Origin: Anabaena azotica FACHB-119
GTDB taxonomy: Bacteria; Cyanobacteriota; Cyanobacteriia; Cyanobacteriales; Nostocaceae
Assembly (NCBI RefSeq): GCF_014697625.1
Contig: NZ_JACJSG010000024.1
Location: forward strand, 56,955 to 120,954
DNA: 64,000 nt
Direction: 5' to 3'
The notes under the pieces were generated by a model that worked only from the letters and a program-made list of their open reading frames with translations, was not told the origin of the DNA and did not search any database. Of this stretch, positions 9,087-17,389 are shown piece after piece (the stretch's first letter is position 1; each line of letters opens with the position of its first letter). The position numbers were made by a program, and so were the translations under genes.

Positions 9087-9416
9087 ATGACAGATATCGC
9101 ACAACCATCCAACTCGCCCATAAAAGAAGCTTCCACTCCCAAATGTGTACGGGTATGTCAAAATCGCACTTGTAAAAAGCAAGGTGCAAAAGAGGTGTTA
9201 GCGGCTTTTGCAGCTTTACCAGTTGCTGATGTGAGTGTCACAGGTAGCAGTTGCTTAGGACAATGTGGAAATGGGCCGATGGTGCTGGTTTTACCGGATA
9301 TGGTTTGGTATAGCGGTGTTCAAAGAGATGAAGTACGTCTGTTGGTAGAACAACACTTGCTAGGTGGTCAAAAGGTCAAGCAGATGCTCTATTATCGGTT
9401 TCATCCCAGTACGTAG
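9087..9416 (+). CDS. Thioredoxin-like [2Fe-2S] ferredoxin-domain protein
   Basis: The 109-residue protein has the C-x4-C (CQNRTC, near residue 24) and C-x3-C (CLGQC, about 56-60) pattern of the thioredoxin-like [2Fe-2S] family, related to NuoE/HoxE. It has the PMVLVLPDMVWYSGV strand seen in cyanobacterial stand-alone members. It probably serves as an electron carrier or sensor; the partner is unknown. The TAG stop is the beginning of a palindromic repeat (GTAGTAAAGG...), so the native C-terminus may have been altered by that element. Confidence 0.85.
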   Translation: MTDIAQPSNSPIKEASTPKCVRVCQNRTCKKQGAKEVLAAFAALPVADVSVTGSSCLGQCGNGPMVLVLPDMVWYSGVQRDEVRLLVEQHLLGGQKVKQMLYYRFHPST

Positions 9417-9462
9417 TAAAGGCTTTAGCCTTTTGTTGAGGACTTTAGTCCTCATTACAAAC
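9413..9462. repeat. Dispersed palindromic repeat, copy 3
   Basis: GTAGTAAAGGCTTTAGCC... joined to ...GAGGACTTTAGTCCTCATTAC, i.e. two hairpins in tandem. It overlaps the stop codon of the ferredoxin-domain gene. Confidence 0.85.
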
Positions 9463-9517
9463 CTGGATAAAAGCAATTTAAAAGTCTGCACTATTTTTGA
9501 CTGAAGCGAGGCATCCG

Positions 9518-10354
9518 ATGGACATTCAGGGGCTGCGTCAATCCTTGAAAATGAAGTGGCTGAGTTATTACGAGCAAAATCGTGCTTGGTTGGTGAAAAT
9601 GAGGGTTTGGGCTACTTATAATGGTTTACGGCGGCCTTCCTCTGGATTTATTTTGGCTACACTTTCTGTTTTAGAACCAGAGTTTGATCAGGTACTGGCT
9701 TTTATTATGGAGTTAAATAATGACCCAGATGAAATTGTGACGGCTTTGGGTTTGAATTTTAATCCCGATGCTGAGTTACGGCAAACGCAACTAAACCAGC
9801 AGCCAACCAAAGCTACAGCATCAAACGGCTGTGTTGTCAATAATGCTTCCCAAAATCAACAATCGGAAAGTCAGCCATTGCTGTCACTGGTAGACAAACC
9901 TGTGCGATCGCCTGTTAATATTAACCAGGTTGATGAACACAAGGCAATAGGCTACACTTCACCCAAAGTTAAGGCAGTCTCTACCAACGGTAAAGATGTA
10001 TACGCTCACTCAGTGGAAATGGCTGTGAGCGATCGCACTAGGTCATCCCCAATTCCCACTACGGAAATCCCCGTCAAATCTAAGCCCCCGTCTATCAGGC
10101 TGGCATTAGCAAGCGAAACTATTCCTAATAGTAAAACAATACGTGTTTTAGAAATTACAACTAAAGTTCCAGTCCAACAAAAAACCCTACCTTTATTAAC
10201 CTTGGCTACAGAAACGCCCCAAACCGAAGCATCTACTCACAAATTCAACCCATCACACAGCACAAACGCCACTACTTTGGCTTCTTGGGTGGATGAATTT
10301 TGTCAGGGTACTGGTTTTGAGCGAGAAGAAGTATGTAGTAAGGACTTTAGGTGA
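9518..10354 (+). CDS. DUF5331-like cyanobacterial protein
   Basis: From the ATG at 9518 (MDIQGLRQSLKMKW) the product has 278 residues. The first 90 or so (SYYEQNRAWLVKMRVWATYNGLRRPSSGFILATLSVLEP...) form a conserved helical domain that I recall as the cyanobacterial DUF5331 family. The remainder is a low-complexity Ser/Thr/Gln-rich tail. The extreme C-terminus (VCSKDFR) and the stop codon are encoded by an inserted palindromic repeat, so the original protein probably ended differently. Function unknown. Confidence 0.8.
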   Translation: MDIQGLRQSLKMKWLSYYEQNRAWLVKMRVWATYNGLRRPSSGFILATLSVLEPEFDQVLAFIMELNNDPDEIVTALGLNFNPDAELRQTQLNQQPTKATASNGCVVNNASQNQQSESQPLLSLVDKPVRSPVNINQVDEHKAIGYTSPKVKAVSTNGKDVYAHSVEMAVSDRTRSSPIPTTEIPVKSKPPSIRLALASETIPNSKTIRVLEITTKVPVQQKTLPLLTLATETPQTEASTHKFNPSHSTNATTLASWVDEFCQGTGFEREEVCSKDFR

Positions 10355-10430
10355 ACTACCTACACTGACCTGACGGTACAGTGTAGGTAGTTCACTCCTT
10401 TGACCCAGCACTAAAGTGCCTACTACATAC
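10331..10430. repeat. Compound palindrome: AAGGACTTTAG element split by a second hairpin
   Basis: Outer arms at 10331-10350 and 10411-10430 match at 18 of 20 positions in inverted orientation and belong to the dispersed family. Between them is a perfect 17-bp inverted repeat (10351-10367 and 10379-10395, GTGAACTACCTACACTG) with an 11-nt loop. This looks like one small element inserted in another. Confidence 0.9.
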
Positions 10431-10432
10431 CT

Positions 10433-11470
10433 CTAATTCACCAAAACGTTGCTTGTTTCCGGTTGTAGCAACCCATTCAACAGGGATGCAGGACGTTGAC
10501 CGTAAGGCCAAGCAAAGGCATGGCGGAAAGCTGCATCCTGACAAGCTTGTAGCTGTTTAAAGTTGATAATGTCGTAAGTCAAGAGATTTTCATACTCAAA
10601 AGGCAAACGTACATTATGCAGCCCAGCGTTGTCAGTACAAATAGCGATATCTACCCCAGCATCAAAACATCGGTCAAAGACTAACTTAAGTTGGCGGATG
10701 TCTTGTAAAGTGCCAGTTTGAATATAGGTTGTGGGACAAACCTCTAAACATTGTCCGCGCCTAGCTACATCTGGTAGTAACTCTGGATACAATAGGGGAA
10801 TTTGGATACCGTGACCTATCCGCATGAGGTAGGGTAACAGTTGGGGGTAACAACCAGCCGGGGTTTCATAAAAGTGTCCGGTGGTATTGATGTTTTGCGA
10901 TCGCGCATACTCAAATAAGCTAATCCATTCTGCCATGCGATCGGCGTAATGGCTATCACCCCCAGCTACATCTATCCCACATACATAATCTCTGTTTTGC
11001 ACCGCCAAATCAACGATCGCCTTATTTACCTCATAGGGTAGCCTTGTGTGCATACACAAAATTTGGCTAGTCACAATGGGATATTCTGGCTGACTACTAG
11101 CTTCCCCTACAACTTTGACGATTTCCACCATCTTATCAATTCTTGCGGACTGACTCAGATGTTCTGGTGTACGTAAGTAGGGAGTGTAGCGCAGTTCCAG
11201 ATAAGCCAAATTTTCAAAAATGTAAGCACCGCGTACCAGACGATAAATAAAGTAAGGTAGGGTATCTACGGTTTGCACACTTTCTACAAGGGTATGCAGT
11301 TCTAAATACTCGTCCAAGGTATTGCGGGGACGGGTGTAAAAATCCTCAAACTCTGGATACTCAGCAAAACGAGAAATCAAATCTGATGAATGTCGCTCAA
11401 AATAGCGCCATAAGACACGGGGGACGACAGAACCGCCCAAGTGTCTATGTAATTCCGCATATAATGCCAT
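10433..11470 (-). CDS. Adenosine deaminase family protein
   Basis: This is a metal-dependent hydrolase of 345 residues with the ADA landmarks. These are the HxH metal ligands in ELHRHLGG (residues 6-13), GHFYE in place of the usual HAGE (metal/catalytic His and Glu kept), IGHGI and CTDNAG. Such enzymes deaminate adenosine, adenine or related N-heterocycles. The F-Y replacement in the HAGE motif and the overall divergence mean the substrate should not be assumed to be adenosine. It is monocistronic; the repeat-bearing end of the DUF5331 gene lies just downstream on the opposite strand. Confidence 0.85.
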   Translation of the reverse strand: MALYAELHRHLGGSVVPRVLWRYFERHSSDLISRFAEYPEFEDFYTRPRNTLDEYLELHTLVESVQTVDTLPYFIYRLVRGAYIFENLAYLELRYTPYLRTPEHLSQSARIDKMVEIVKVVGEASSQPEYPIVTSQILCMHTRLPYEVNKAIVDLAVQNRDYVCGIDVAGGDSHYADRMAEWISLFEYARSQNINTTGHFYETPAGCYPQLLPYLMRIGHGIQIPLLYPELLPDVARRGQCLEVCPTTYIQTGTLQDIRQLKLVFDRCFDAGVDIAICTDNAGLHNVRLPFEYENLLTYDIINFKQLQACQDAAFRHAFAWPYGQRPASLLNGLLQPETSNVLVN

Positions 11471-11664
11471 AGTGGTACTTTTTTATAAAAATTTCACTAA
11501 TATTAACAAATACATCAAGAGAAAAAATCTATCCCTCCACAAAGATTGTATAGCAGGGGACAGGTGACAGGGCTGAAAGCCTTTGAAATTAAAGGTTTTA
11601 AAATTGTATGATGTCCTAACTTATGCTTCGACAGCTATATAAATTTACTTATATAGCTGTCGTC

Positions 11665-13287
11665 TCAAAGGTTGACACTCAGCACCTGACCATAACTGTG
11701 AGTATTAACCTTATTAATTGTCTGTACTAACTCTTGGGCTGTGCAGGGTTTAGATAAAAATGCCTTCACTCCCATGTTAGCAATTGCACTCTCATCTGGT
11801 TCAGATAATAGCCCACTCATGGCAATAATTTTGATTTGGGGGTTAATCTTTTGTAACTTGCGGATAGCGATCGCTCCATCCATTGATGGCATCATCATAT
11901 CTAGCAGCACTACACTAATTTGCTCTTGATACTTTGTATAAATTGATAGCGCTTCCTTCCCATCCCTAGCAGTTAATACTTGATAGTTATATGCTTCTAA
12001 AGATGATTTAGTAATTTCGCGAATAATAGCCTCATCATCCACTACGAGAATTAATTCTTTATTCCCCATAACTGAGGGTATCTCTACACAATTCCCTAGC
12101 TGGGTATGAGATACTAAAGCAGGCAAATAAACTTGAAATTTAGTACCTTTACCTTCCTCACTCTGCACATTGATAAAACCACCGTGATTATCAATGATAC
12201 TCAATGCTGTAGATAGTCCTAAACCTGTACCTTTGCCTACTTCTTTTGTTGAAAAGAATGGCTCAAAAATTTGCTTTTGGATTTTTGCAGGTATGCCTAA
12301 ACCAGTATCTTCTATAGATAAACTAATATAATGTCCACCTTGACGGGAAAGCACCACATTATCAGCAGTAATTTTTAATATCCCACCATGAGGCATGGCA
12401 TCACGAGCATTAATTACCAAATTCATCAATACTTGATGTAATTGAGTTATATCGCCTGATACATACCATAGATTTTCAGGAATATTTGTCTGACAGGTAA
12501 TTGACTTAGGAAAAGTTTGTTGGACAATTTGTTCAATTTCTAACACCAATTGTTTGACTGAAACTATTGTCTTTTTACCTTCAATACCCCGTGCAAAAGA
12601 TAACACTTGTTTAAGCAAATTTGCCCCGCGTTTAACATTATTTTCTAAAGTATTTAACACTTTTTGCATCTGCAAGTCGTGGGTTTTCATTTGCAAAAGC
12701 TGCACCGCCATTAAAATCGGAGACAAGATATTATTGAGGTCGTGTGCAATACCACTTGCTAGTGTACCGATACTTTCGAGGCGTTGCGATCGCAATAATT
12801 CTGCTGGGAGTGGTTGTTTAGGTGTAAGCGTATTTACCATCACAATAGATTTTGGTTGTCCCTGCTGATCCCGCAGCAAAACCCAACGACTAAAGACGAT
12901 AAGTTCCTCGCCATTTTTCCTCAGTTGATGTAACTCTCCTTCCCACTCACCCTGATGAATAACTTTTGACAGTGCTATTTCTAACTGGGTTGAATTTTTT
13001 TGATACAATTGTCCAATATCTTTCCCTAAGATATCCTCAGCTTTCCAGCCATATAAACGTTCTGCGCCTTTATTCCAAAAAGCAATCTCATAGCGGAGAT
13101 TACTGACTAAAACCGCATCATTAATTACATTGAGAATTGCAGCTTGTTCAGAAATTTTTTGTTCAGCCTGCTGATGTTTAATAATGTAGCGCCATAAGCA
13201 ACAGAAGAATGTAAAAAATATCACATTTCCACAAGCAGCCAGACAAAATATTGGTTTGAGCTGATGAATAACAGAAACATTTTCCAT
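11665..13287 (-). CDS. Hybrid sensor histidine kinase (TM-PAS-HisKA-HATPase-REC)
   Basis: The 540-residue protein has one N-terminal membrane span (about 12-34) and a PAS domain (about 45-155). The phospho-acceptor is H182 in SGIAHDLNN. The ATPase N box is VINARDAM (N293), with G boxes EDTGLGIP and GKGTGLGLS. The C-terminal receiver has phospho-acceptor D463 in LLDMMMPSMDG. It is a membrane-attached kinase that phosphorylates its own receiver. The input signal and output are unknown, since no response regulator is adjacent. Confidence 0.93.
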   Translation of the reverse strand: MENVSVIHQLKPIFCLAACGNVIFFTFFCCLWRYIIKHQQAEQKISEQAAILNVINDAVLVSNLRYEIAFWNKGAERLYGWKAEDILGKDIGQLYQKNSTQLEIALSKVIHQGEWEGELHQLRKNGEELIVFSRWVLLRDQQGQPKSIVMVNTLTPKQPLPAELLRSQRLESIGTLASGIAHDLNNILSPILMAVQLLQMKTHDLQMQKVLNTLENNVKRGANLLKQVLSFARGIEGKKTIVSVKQLVLEIEQIVQQTFPKSITCQTNIPENLWYVSGDITQLHQVLMNLVINARDAMPHGGILKITADNVVLSRQGGHYISLSIEDTGLGIPAKIQKQIFEPFFSTKEVGKGTGLGLSTALSIIDNHGGFINVQSEEGKGTKFQVYLPALVSHTQLGNCVEIPSVMGNKELILVVDDEAIIREITKSSLEAYNYQVLTARDGKEALSIYTKYQEQISVVLLDMMMPSMDGAIAIRKLQKINPQIKIIAMSGLLSEPDESAIANMGVKAFLSKPCTAQELVQTINKVNTHSYGQVLSVNL

Positions 13288-13481
13288 GCGATCGCCTTTT
13301 ATCCTATCGATACCTCCAATGAGTTACAAGTAAAAGTAGAAATTTCTCAGTTTAAGGTGAATACAAGAATTTAAAATTATCATAATTACAGCAGTTGTAG
13401 CTCACTGTAATTAATTACAATCCAGCAGACACCATAACAGCATTAAGAGTTCCTTTTCTTTTTTAGCAGGGGACAGCTTTC

Positions 13482-13602
13482 AAGGGCAGGTTTTTTACAC
13501 TTCGATCCAATATACTGGTTTTAGGGTGTAGGGGTGAATGAAACTGGGATAATGTCGTGGTTTTACAGTCCTCACTCATTACTTTATTAAAAACCTGCCC
13601 TT
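13482..13602. repeat. Putative MITE-like element with 14-bp perfect inverted ends
   Basis: AAGGGCAGGTTTTT (13482-13495) and its exact reverse complement (13589-13602) bound a 121-bp segment. There is no coding content and no clear target duplication. Confidence 0.5.
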
Positions 13603-13619
13603 AAGAGGTGTATTAATTT

Positions 13620-13660
13620 CCCCTTTCCCCTTTCCCCTTTCCCCTTTCCCCTTTCCCCCA
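13620..13660. repeat. STRR array CCCCTTT
   Basis: About six tandem 7-bp CCCCTTT units lie directly downstream of recG. Confidence 0.95.
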
Positions 13661-13670
13661 CCATACACCT

Positions 13671-16166
13671 TTAAGTTAAAATAGCCCCGCCCATCAAGCG
13701 TTCATAGCGATATTTCAACTCTGCTTTCATTAAAGGCCAGCGTTCCAAAGTTGCATCTATCTCTATCACCTTTTCGGCTGCTTGTCTTGCTAATACTAAA
13801 ATTTCTTCATCCTCAACTAAACTAGCCAAGGTAAAATCAGGCACACCCGACTGTCTTGTTCCCAACACCTCACCCGGCCCGCGAAAACGCATATCCATTT
13901 CCGAGATGAAAAAACCATCCTGGGACTGTTCCAACACCTTCAGCCGTTGTTGAGCGTCGGGGCTTCTAGAACTACTCATCAATAAACAGTAAGACTGCGC
14001 TGCACCCCGACCCACACGCCCCCGCAATTGATGGAGTTGCGATAAACCAAACCGTTCCGCATTTTCAATGAGCATAACTGTAGCATTAGGTACGTCTACA
14101 CCAACCTCAACAACGGTTGTAGATACAAGAATCTGCGTTTGATTATCGCGGAACTTGGTGATGGCTTCGTCTTTCTCCGCAGAAGTCATGCGACCGTGGA
14201 GTAACCCGACCTGAAACTCTGGAAACACACTCTCTTGTAACTTTTGGTGTTCTTCCACAGCCGATCGCAAATCTAATTTCTCAGATTCTTCCACCAAGGG
14301 CAACACCACATAGGTTTGTCTACCTTGGGCAATTTCCCGGCGGATGAGGTCATAAGCCTGGGAACGTTGTTGACCAGTTAACAAGGTAGTTTGTATTTTC
14401 TGCCGTCCTGGTGGTAACTCATCAATTTGGCTGACATCCATATCCCCATGTATGGTTAACGCCAGCGTCCGGGGAATGGGTGTGGCTGTCATAGTTAATA
14501 CATGAGGTTGTTCGCCCTTTTGCTGTAACAGCGCCCTTTGTTTCACCCCAAAGCGATGTTGTTCATCAATGACAACTAAACCCAAGCGTTGAAAGTTTAC
14601 CGGGTCTTGAATTAAGGCGTGAGTTCCCACCAACAAAGGTAATTCCCCCGTTTCTAACTGGGAATGTATTTGTCGCCGTTTAGCGGTTTTAGTCGAACCT
14701 GTGAGCAATTCCACAGGTAAATGCAACAGGTTAAACCAACCAACTAATTTACGGTAATGCTGTTCGGCTAACACTTCTGTAGGAGCCATGAGGGCGGCTT
14801 GATAGCCAGATTGAATTGCTGCTAAAATTGCTACCACAGCCACAACTGTTTTCCCTGAACCTACATCACCCTGTACCAAACGATTCATTGCTGTGGTTTG
14901 TTGTAAGTCGTTGAGGATGTCGTTGAGGACTCGTTGCTGTGCGCCAGTCAGTTGAAAAGGTAGAATTTCGTAGAACTTTTCGATTAACTGACCCTTGGGA
15001 GCGAGGACAGCACTAGTTTGAATAGCTTTAGCTTGCTGCTGACGTTGTAATAAACCTAATTGTAAGTAGAAAAATTCATCGAAGACCAGACGACGACGGG
15101 CAACTTGTAGGGTAGCACTTTCATCAGGGAAATGAATGTTAGCGATCGCATCCTTCAATTCCATCAAATTATACTTTTCCCGCAAACCTTTCGGTAACGG
15201 GTCTTTCAAAAGAGCCGCCGCAGGTAAAGCCGCCAGCACCGCCTGTCTCACCATATTTGCCATCACCCCTTCCGTAAGGGCGTAAATTGGCACTACCCGC
15301 CCAATAGTCAAGGATTCAATTGTATCCCCTGGGTTCCCTAAAACCTCCAACTCTGGGTTATCCAGCGTCAAGCGCCCGTACTTATTACCTTTAACTAACC
15401 CGCAAGCCGCTAACACGCTACCCACCGGATAACGCCGTTTTAAACTTTCCTGCCAACCACGACTAGCATACCGCGAACCCGCCCAAAAGCGACTAGCGTT
15501 AATTTGCCCTGTATTATCCTTGAGAGTTAATTCTAAAATCGTTAACTTCTGATTCTTCGGGCTAGTAAAACAATTGCATTTCTTCACCGTCGCTACTATA
15601 GTCACCGTCTCACCCGCCTGCAACTCGCGGATATTTACCTGACGCGCATAGTCAATATGGTCACGGGGATAATAAAACAGCAAATCCCGCACCGTATACA
15701 ACCGCAAAGCCGCCAACTTATCAGCCTTGCGAATTCCTATTTCGGGTAAATCACTTAGTTTCTGGTCAATTTTCGGAGCCAGCCTGCGGCTCACCTCCGC
15801 CACAACTGGCGCAGCATTGGGAATCTTAGATTTATAACTCCTCCCCTGCTCCCCTGCTCCTCTGCTCCCCTGCTCTTCTTTCGGTTCTTCCTGTTCCTTT
15901 TGCAGTTGATATAGATACCTACGAGTTTCCGCTATTAAATGTTGCCTTTCTTTCTGCCCCAAATTTGGATAATTAGCAAATTTTTCCGCCAATTCTTGCC
16001 AGCGACGACGTTCAATTGCAGGTAAAACCGTCGGGAATTTCCCAAAAGTCAGGCTGAGAAATTCACTGAAGCGGTATTGTCTACCCAGCAAGTCAGTAAA
16101 GCCGTTGTCTGCTTCTACTGCCAAGGCTTTATGCAATCTTATCCAGTCTGGTTGGTCATTAGTCAT
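13671..16166 (-). CDS. recG: ATP-dependent DNA helicase RecG
   Basis: The 831-residue RecG has a wedge/OB domain and helicase motifs GDVGSGKT (I), VVIDEQHRFG (II), TATPIPRT (III) and the C-terminal QLRGRVGRG. It remodels stalled replication forks and Holliday junctions. It is longer than E. coli RecG (about 690) through an N-terminal extension typical of cyanobacteria. That extension contains a low-complexity stretch (EEQGSRGAGEQGR) encoded by a CCCCTGCT-type repeat at 15839-15880. The chosen ATG lies inside an upstream CATTAGT heptamer array, which offers several nearby ATGs in other frames. Confidence 0.95.
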   Translation of the reverse strand: MTNDQPDWIRLHKALAVEADNGFTDLLGRQYRFSEFLSLTFGKFPTVLPAIERRRWQELAEKFANYPNLGQKERQHLIAETRRYLYQLQKEQEEPKEEQGSRGAGEQGRSYKSKIPNAAPVVAEVSRRLAPKIDQKLSDLPEIGIRKADKLAALRLYTVRDLLFYYPRDHIDYARQVNIRELQAGETVTIVATVKKCNCFTSPKNQKLTILELTLKDNTGQINASRFWAGSRYASRGWQESLKRRYPVGSVLAACGLVKGNKYGRLTLDNPELEVLGNPGDTIESLTIGRVVPIYALTEGVMANMVRQAVLAALPAAALLKDPLPKGLREKYNLMELKDAIANIHFPDESATLQVARRRLVFDEFFYLQLGLLQRQQQAKAIQTSAVLAPKGQLIEKFYEILPFQLTGAQQRVLNDILNDLQQTTAMNRLVQGDVGSGKTVVAVVAILAAIQSGYQAALMAPTEVLAEQHYRKLVGWFNLLHLPVELLTGSTKTAKRRQIHSQLETGELPLLVGTHALIQDPVNFQRLGLVVIDEQHRFGVKQRALLQQKGEQPHVLTMTATPIPRTLALTIHGDMDVSQIDELPPGRQKIQTTLLTGQQRSQAYDLIRREIAQGRQTYVVLPLVEESEKLDLRSAVEEHQKLQESVFPEFQVGLLHGRMTSAEKDEAITKFRDNQTQILVSTTVVEVGVDVPNATVMLIENAERFGLSQLHQLRGRVGRGAAQSYCLLMSSSRSPDAQQRLKVLEQSQDGFFISEMDMRFRGPGEVLGTRQSGVPDFTLASLVEDEEILVLARQAAEKVIEIDATLERWPLMKAELKYRYERLMGGAILT

Positions 16167-16224
16167 TAGTCATTAGTCATTAGTCAATAGTCAACAGTCA
16201 ACAGTCAACAGTCAACAGTCAACA
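16155..16224. repeat. STRR array CATTAGT/CAACAGT overlapping the recG start
   Basis: Tandem heptamers (CATTAGT x4, then CAACAGT x5) lie between recG and the upstream gene. The recG start codon is inside the array. Confidence 0.95.
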
Positions 16225-16255
16225 CAGCTTTGGACTGTGGACTTTGGACTATTGA

Positions 16256-17161
16256 CTAATCTTCATACCAACTTGAACGCCATGCGGCTTCAGCTTCGGC
16301 AATTGAAAGTTCCCTTTGCTTTTTTTGATACTCTCGTCCTAGTTGGTTGAGTTTGCCTAAAACATGGCGAATTTGGCTACGACTGGAAGAAAGGGTTGGA
16401 TCAGCAAACTCTATTTCTCCTAACCTTAAATTAATTGTCGTGATTTGTGTCAGGCTAGATTCATCTTCATCTTGCTCATTTTCAATTTCAATCACCAAGT
16501 TTAAAAGGTTAGGCGGACCTGGCATCATTTCTGCCGCAGCTTCAGATGCAGCCGCAGCCGCTTCTAAAATAGGTTCTGGCAATTTTTTGGGCAAAATGTC
16601 AGCATTCTGCAACAAAACATTAGCTTCATGAGAAACCTTTCTCAACGTCCGTTGTGTTGCCTCTTCTACAAGCTTTTGCCACTTCGCCAAGTCTATAGGA
16701 TTAGAAGTATCCAATACATAAACCTGAGAAGCCGGAGCCACAGAACTCACCTCCCCTACTCCCTCATCTCCCCCTACTTCCTCATCTCCCTCATCTCCCC
16801 CTACTTCCTCATCTCCCTCATCTCCCCCTACTTCCTCATCTCCCTCATCTCCCCCTACTTCCTCATCTCCCTCATCTCCCTGAATAACCAACTGAGCCAG
16901 CAACAACTCCGCTCCTTGTTTACCTAATTTACGGATACCTTGTTGTAATTGTTGCCTTTGATTTAATGATAACTTCAAGAAATTTTCAGGATAGTTATGG
17001 GTACAAAGGTGATAACTTGCCAGCACTAACTGCTTACCTAGTGCTTGACCCAAAACGCCCAGATAATTAGCATAAGCGCTGTGGAGTTCTGAGGCGATCG
17101 CTTTTATCGCTTCTTGCAAAACTGCAATATCCTGCTCAATTCGCTCAATTGCTCTTCCCAT
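16256..17161 (-). CDS. Conserved hypothetical protein with acidic 9-residue tandem repeat
   Basis: This is a 301-residue protein that I do not recognise. The N-terminal half is helical (MGRAIERIEQDIAVLQEAIKA...). It is followed by four tandem GDEGDEEVG units (about residues 98-136), an Ala-rich helix (EAAAAASEAAAEM) and a C-terminal helical domain with QIRHVLGKLNQLGREYQKK. The acidic repeat comes from a 27-bp DNA repeat and is probably variable among strains. The stop codon overlaps the repeat-rich recG upstream region. It is cytoplasmic by composition; function unknown. Confidence 0.75.
   Translation of the reverse strand: MGRAIERIEQDIAVLQEAIKAIASELHSAYANYLGVLGQALGKQLVLASYHLCTHNYPENFLKLSLNQRQQLQQGIRKLGKQGAELLLAQLVIQGDEGDEEVGGDEGDEEVGGDEGDEEVGGDEGDEEVGGDEGVGEVSSVAPASQVYVLDTSNPIDLAKWQKLVEEATQRTLRKVSHEANVLLQNADILPKKLPEPILEAAAAASEAAAEMMPGPPNLLNLVIEIENEQDEDESSLTQITTINLRLGEIEFADPTLSSSRSQIRHVLGKLNQLGREYQKKQRELSIAEAEAAWRSSWYED
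16749..16880. repeat. 27-bp intragenic minisatellite (about four units)
   Basis: Tandem units made of CTCATCTCC/CTACTTCC blocks within the 301-residue gene. The 27-bp period keeps the reading frame and encodes GDEGDEEVG repeats. Confidence 0.95.
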
Positions 17162-17259
17162 ATCTTGTAATTGTCCACCTGAACCTACTTATGGTACAAA
17201 TGTACGCAACTATTCTAAAATAATTACCGAAGAAATTTAATATAACTGATAAATAAAAT

Positions 17260-17286
17260 ACAGGTCACGCAATTTGCTTGACCTGT
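17260..17286 (-). terminator. Rho-independent terminator of the rpsB-tsf transcript
   Basis: 8-bp stem ACAGGTCA/TGACCTGT with an 11-nt loop. Read on the minus strand it is followed by ATTTTATTTAT, about 100 nt beyond the tsf stop codon. Confidence 0.65.
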
Positions 17287-17389
17287 TTAATAAGAGTCAG
17301 TGGTCAGTTGTCAGTGGTCAGTTGTCAGTAGCTTAAAATCTCTAATTTGTTAACTAATGACCAATGACCAATGACTAATGACTAATTAA

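Larger units (their letters stand above)
13288..13670. other. Intergenic region with inverted-repeat element and CCCCTTT repeats
   Basis: There is no gene here. It contains a roughly 120-bp stretch bounded by inverted repeats and, next to the recG stop, a run of CCCCTTT heptamers (separate entries). The recG/kinase spacer has no obvious terminator. Confidence 0.5.

Noticed and set aside
16749..16880. Possible CRISPR-like array (regular repeats)
   Set aside because: Units are contiguous 27-bp repeats without spacers and are in frame with a coding gene.
16628..16927. 99-residue plus-strand frame with PYFLISLIS repeats
   Set aside because: Produced by the complementary strand of the 27-bp minisatellite in the real minus-strand gene.
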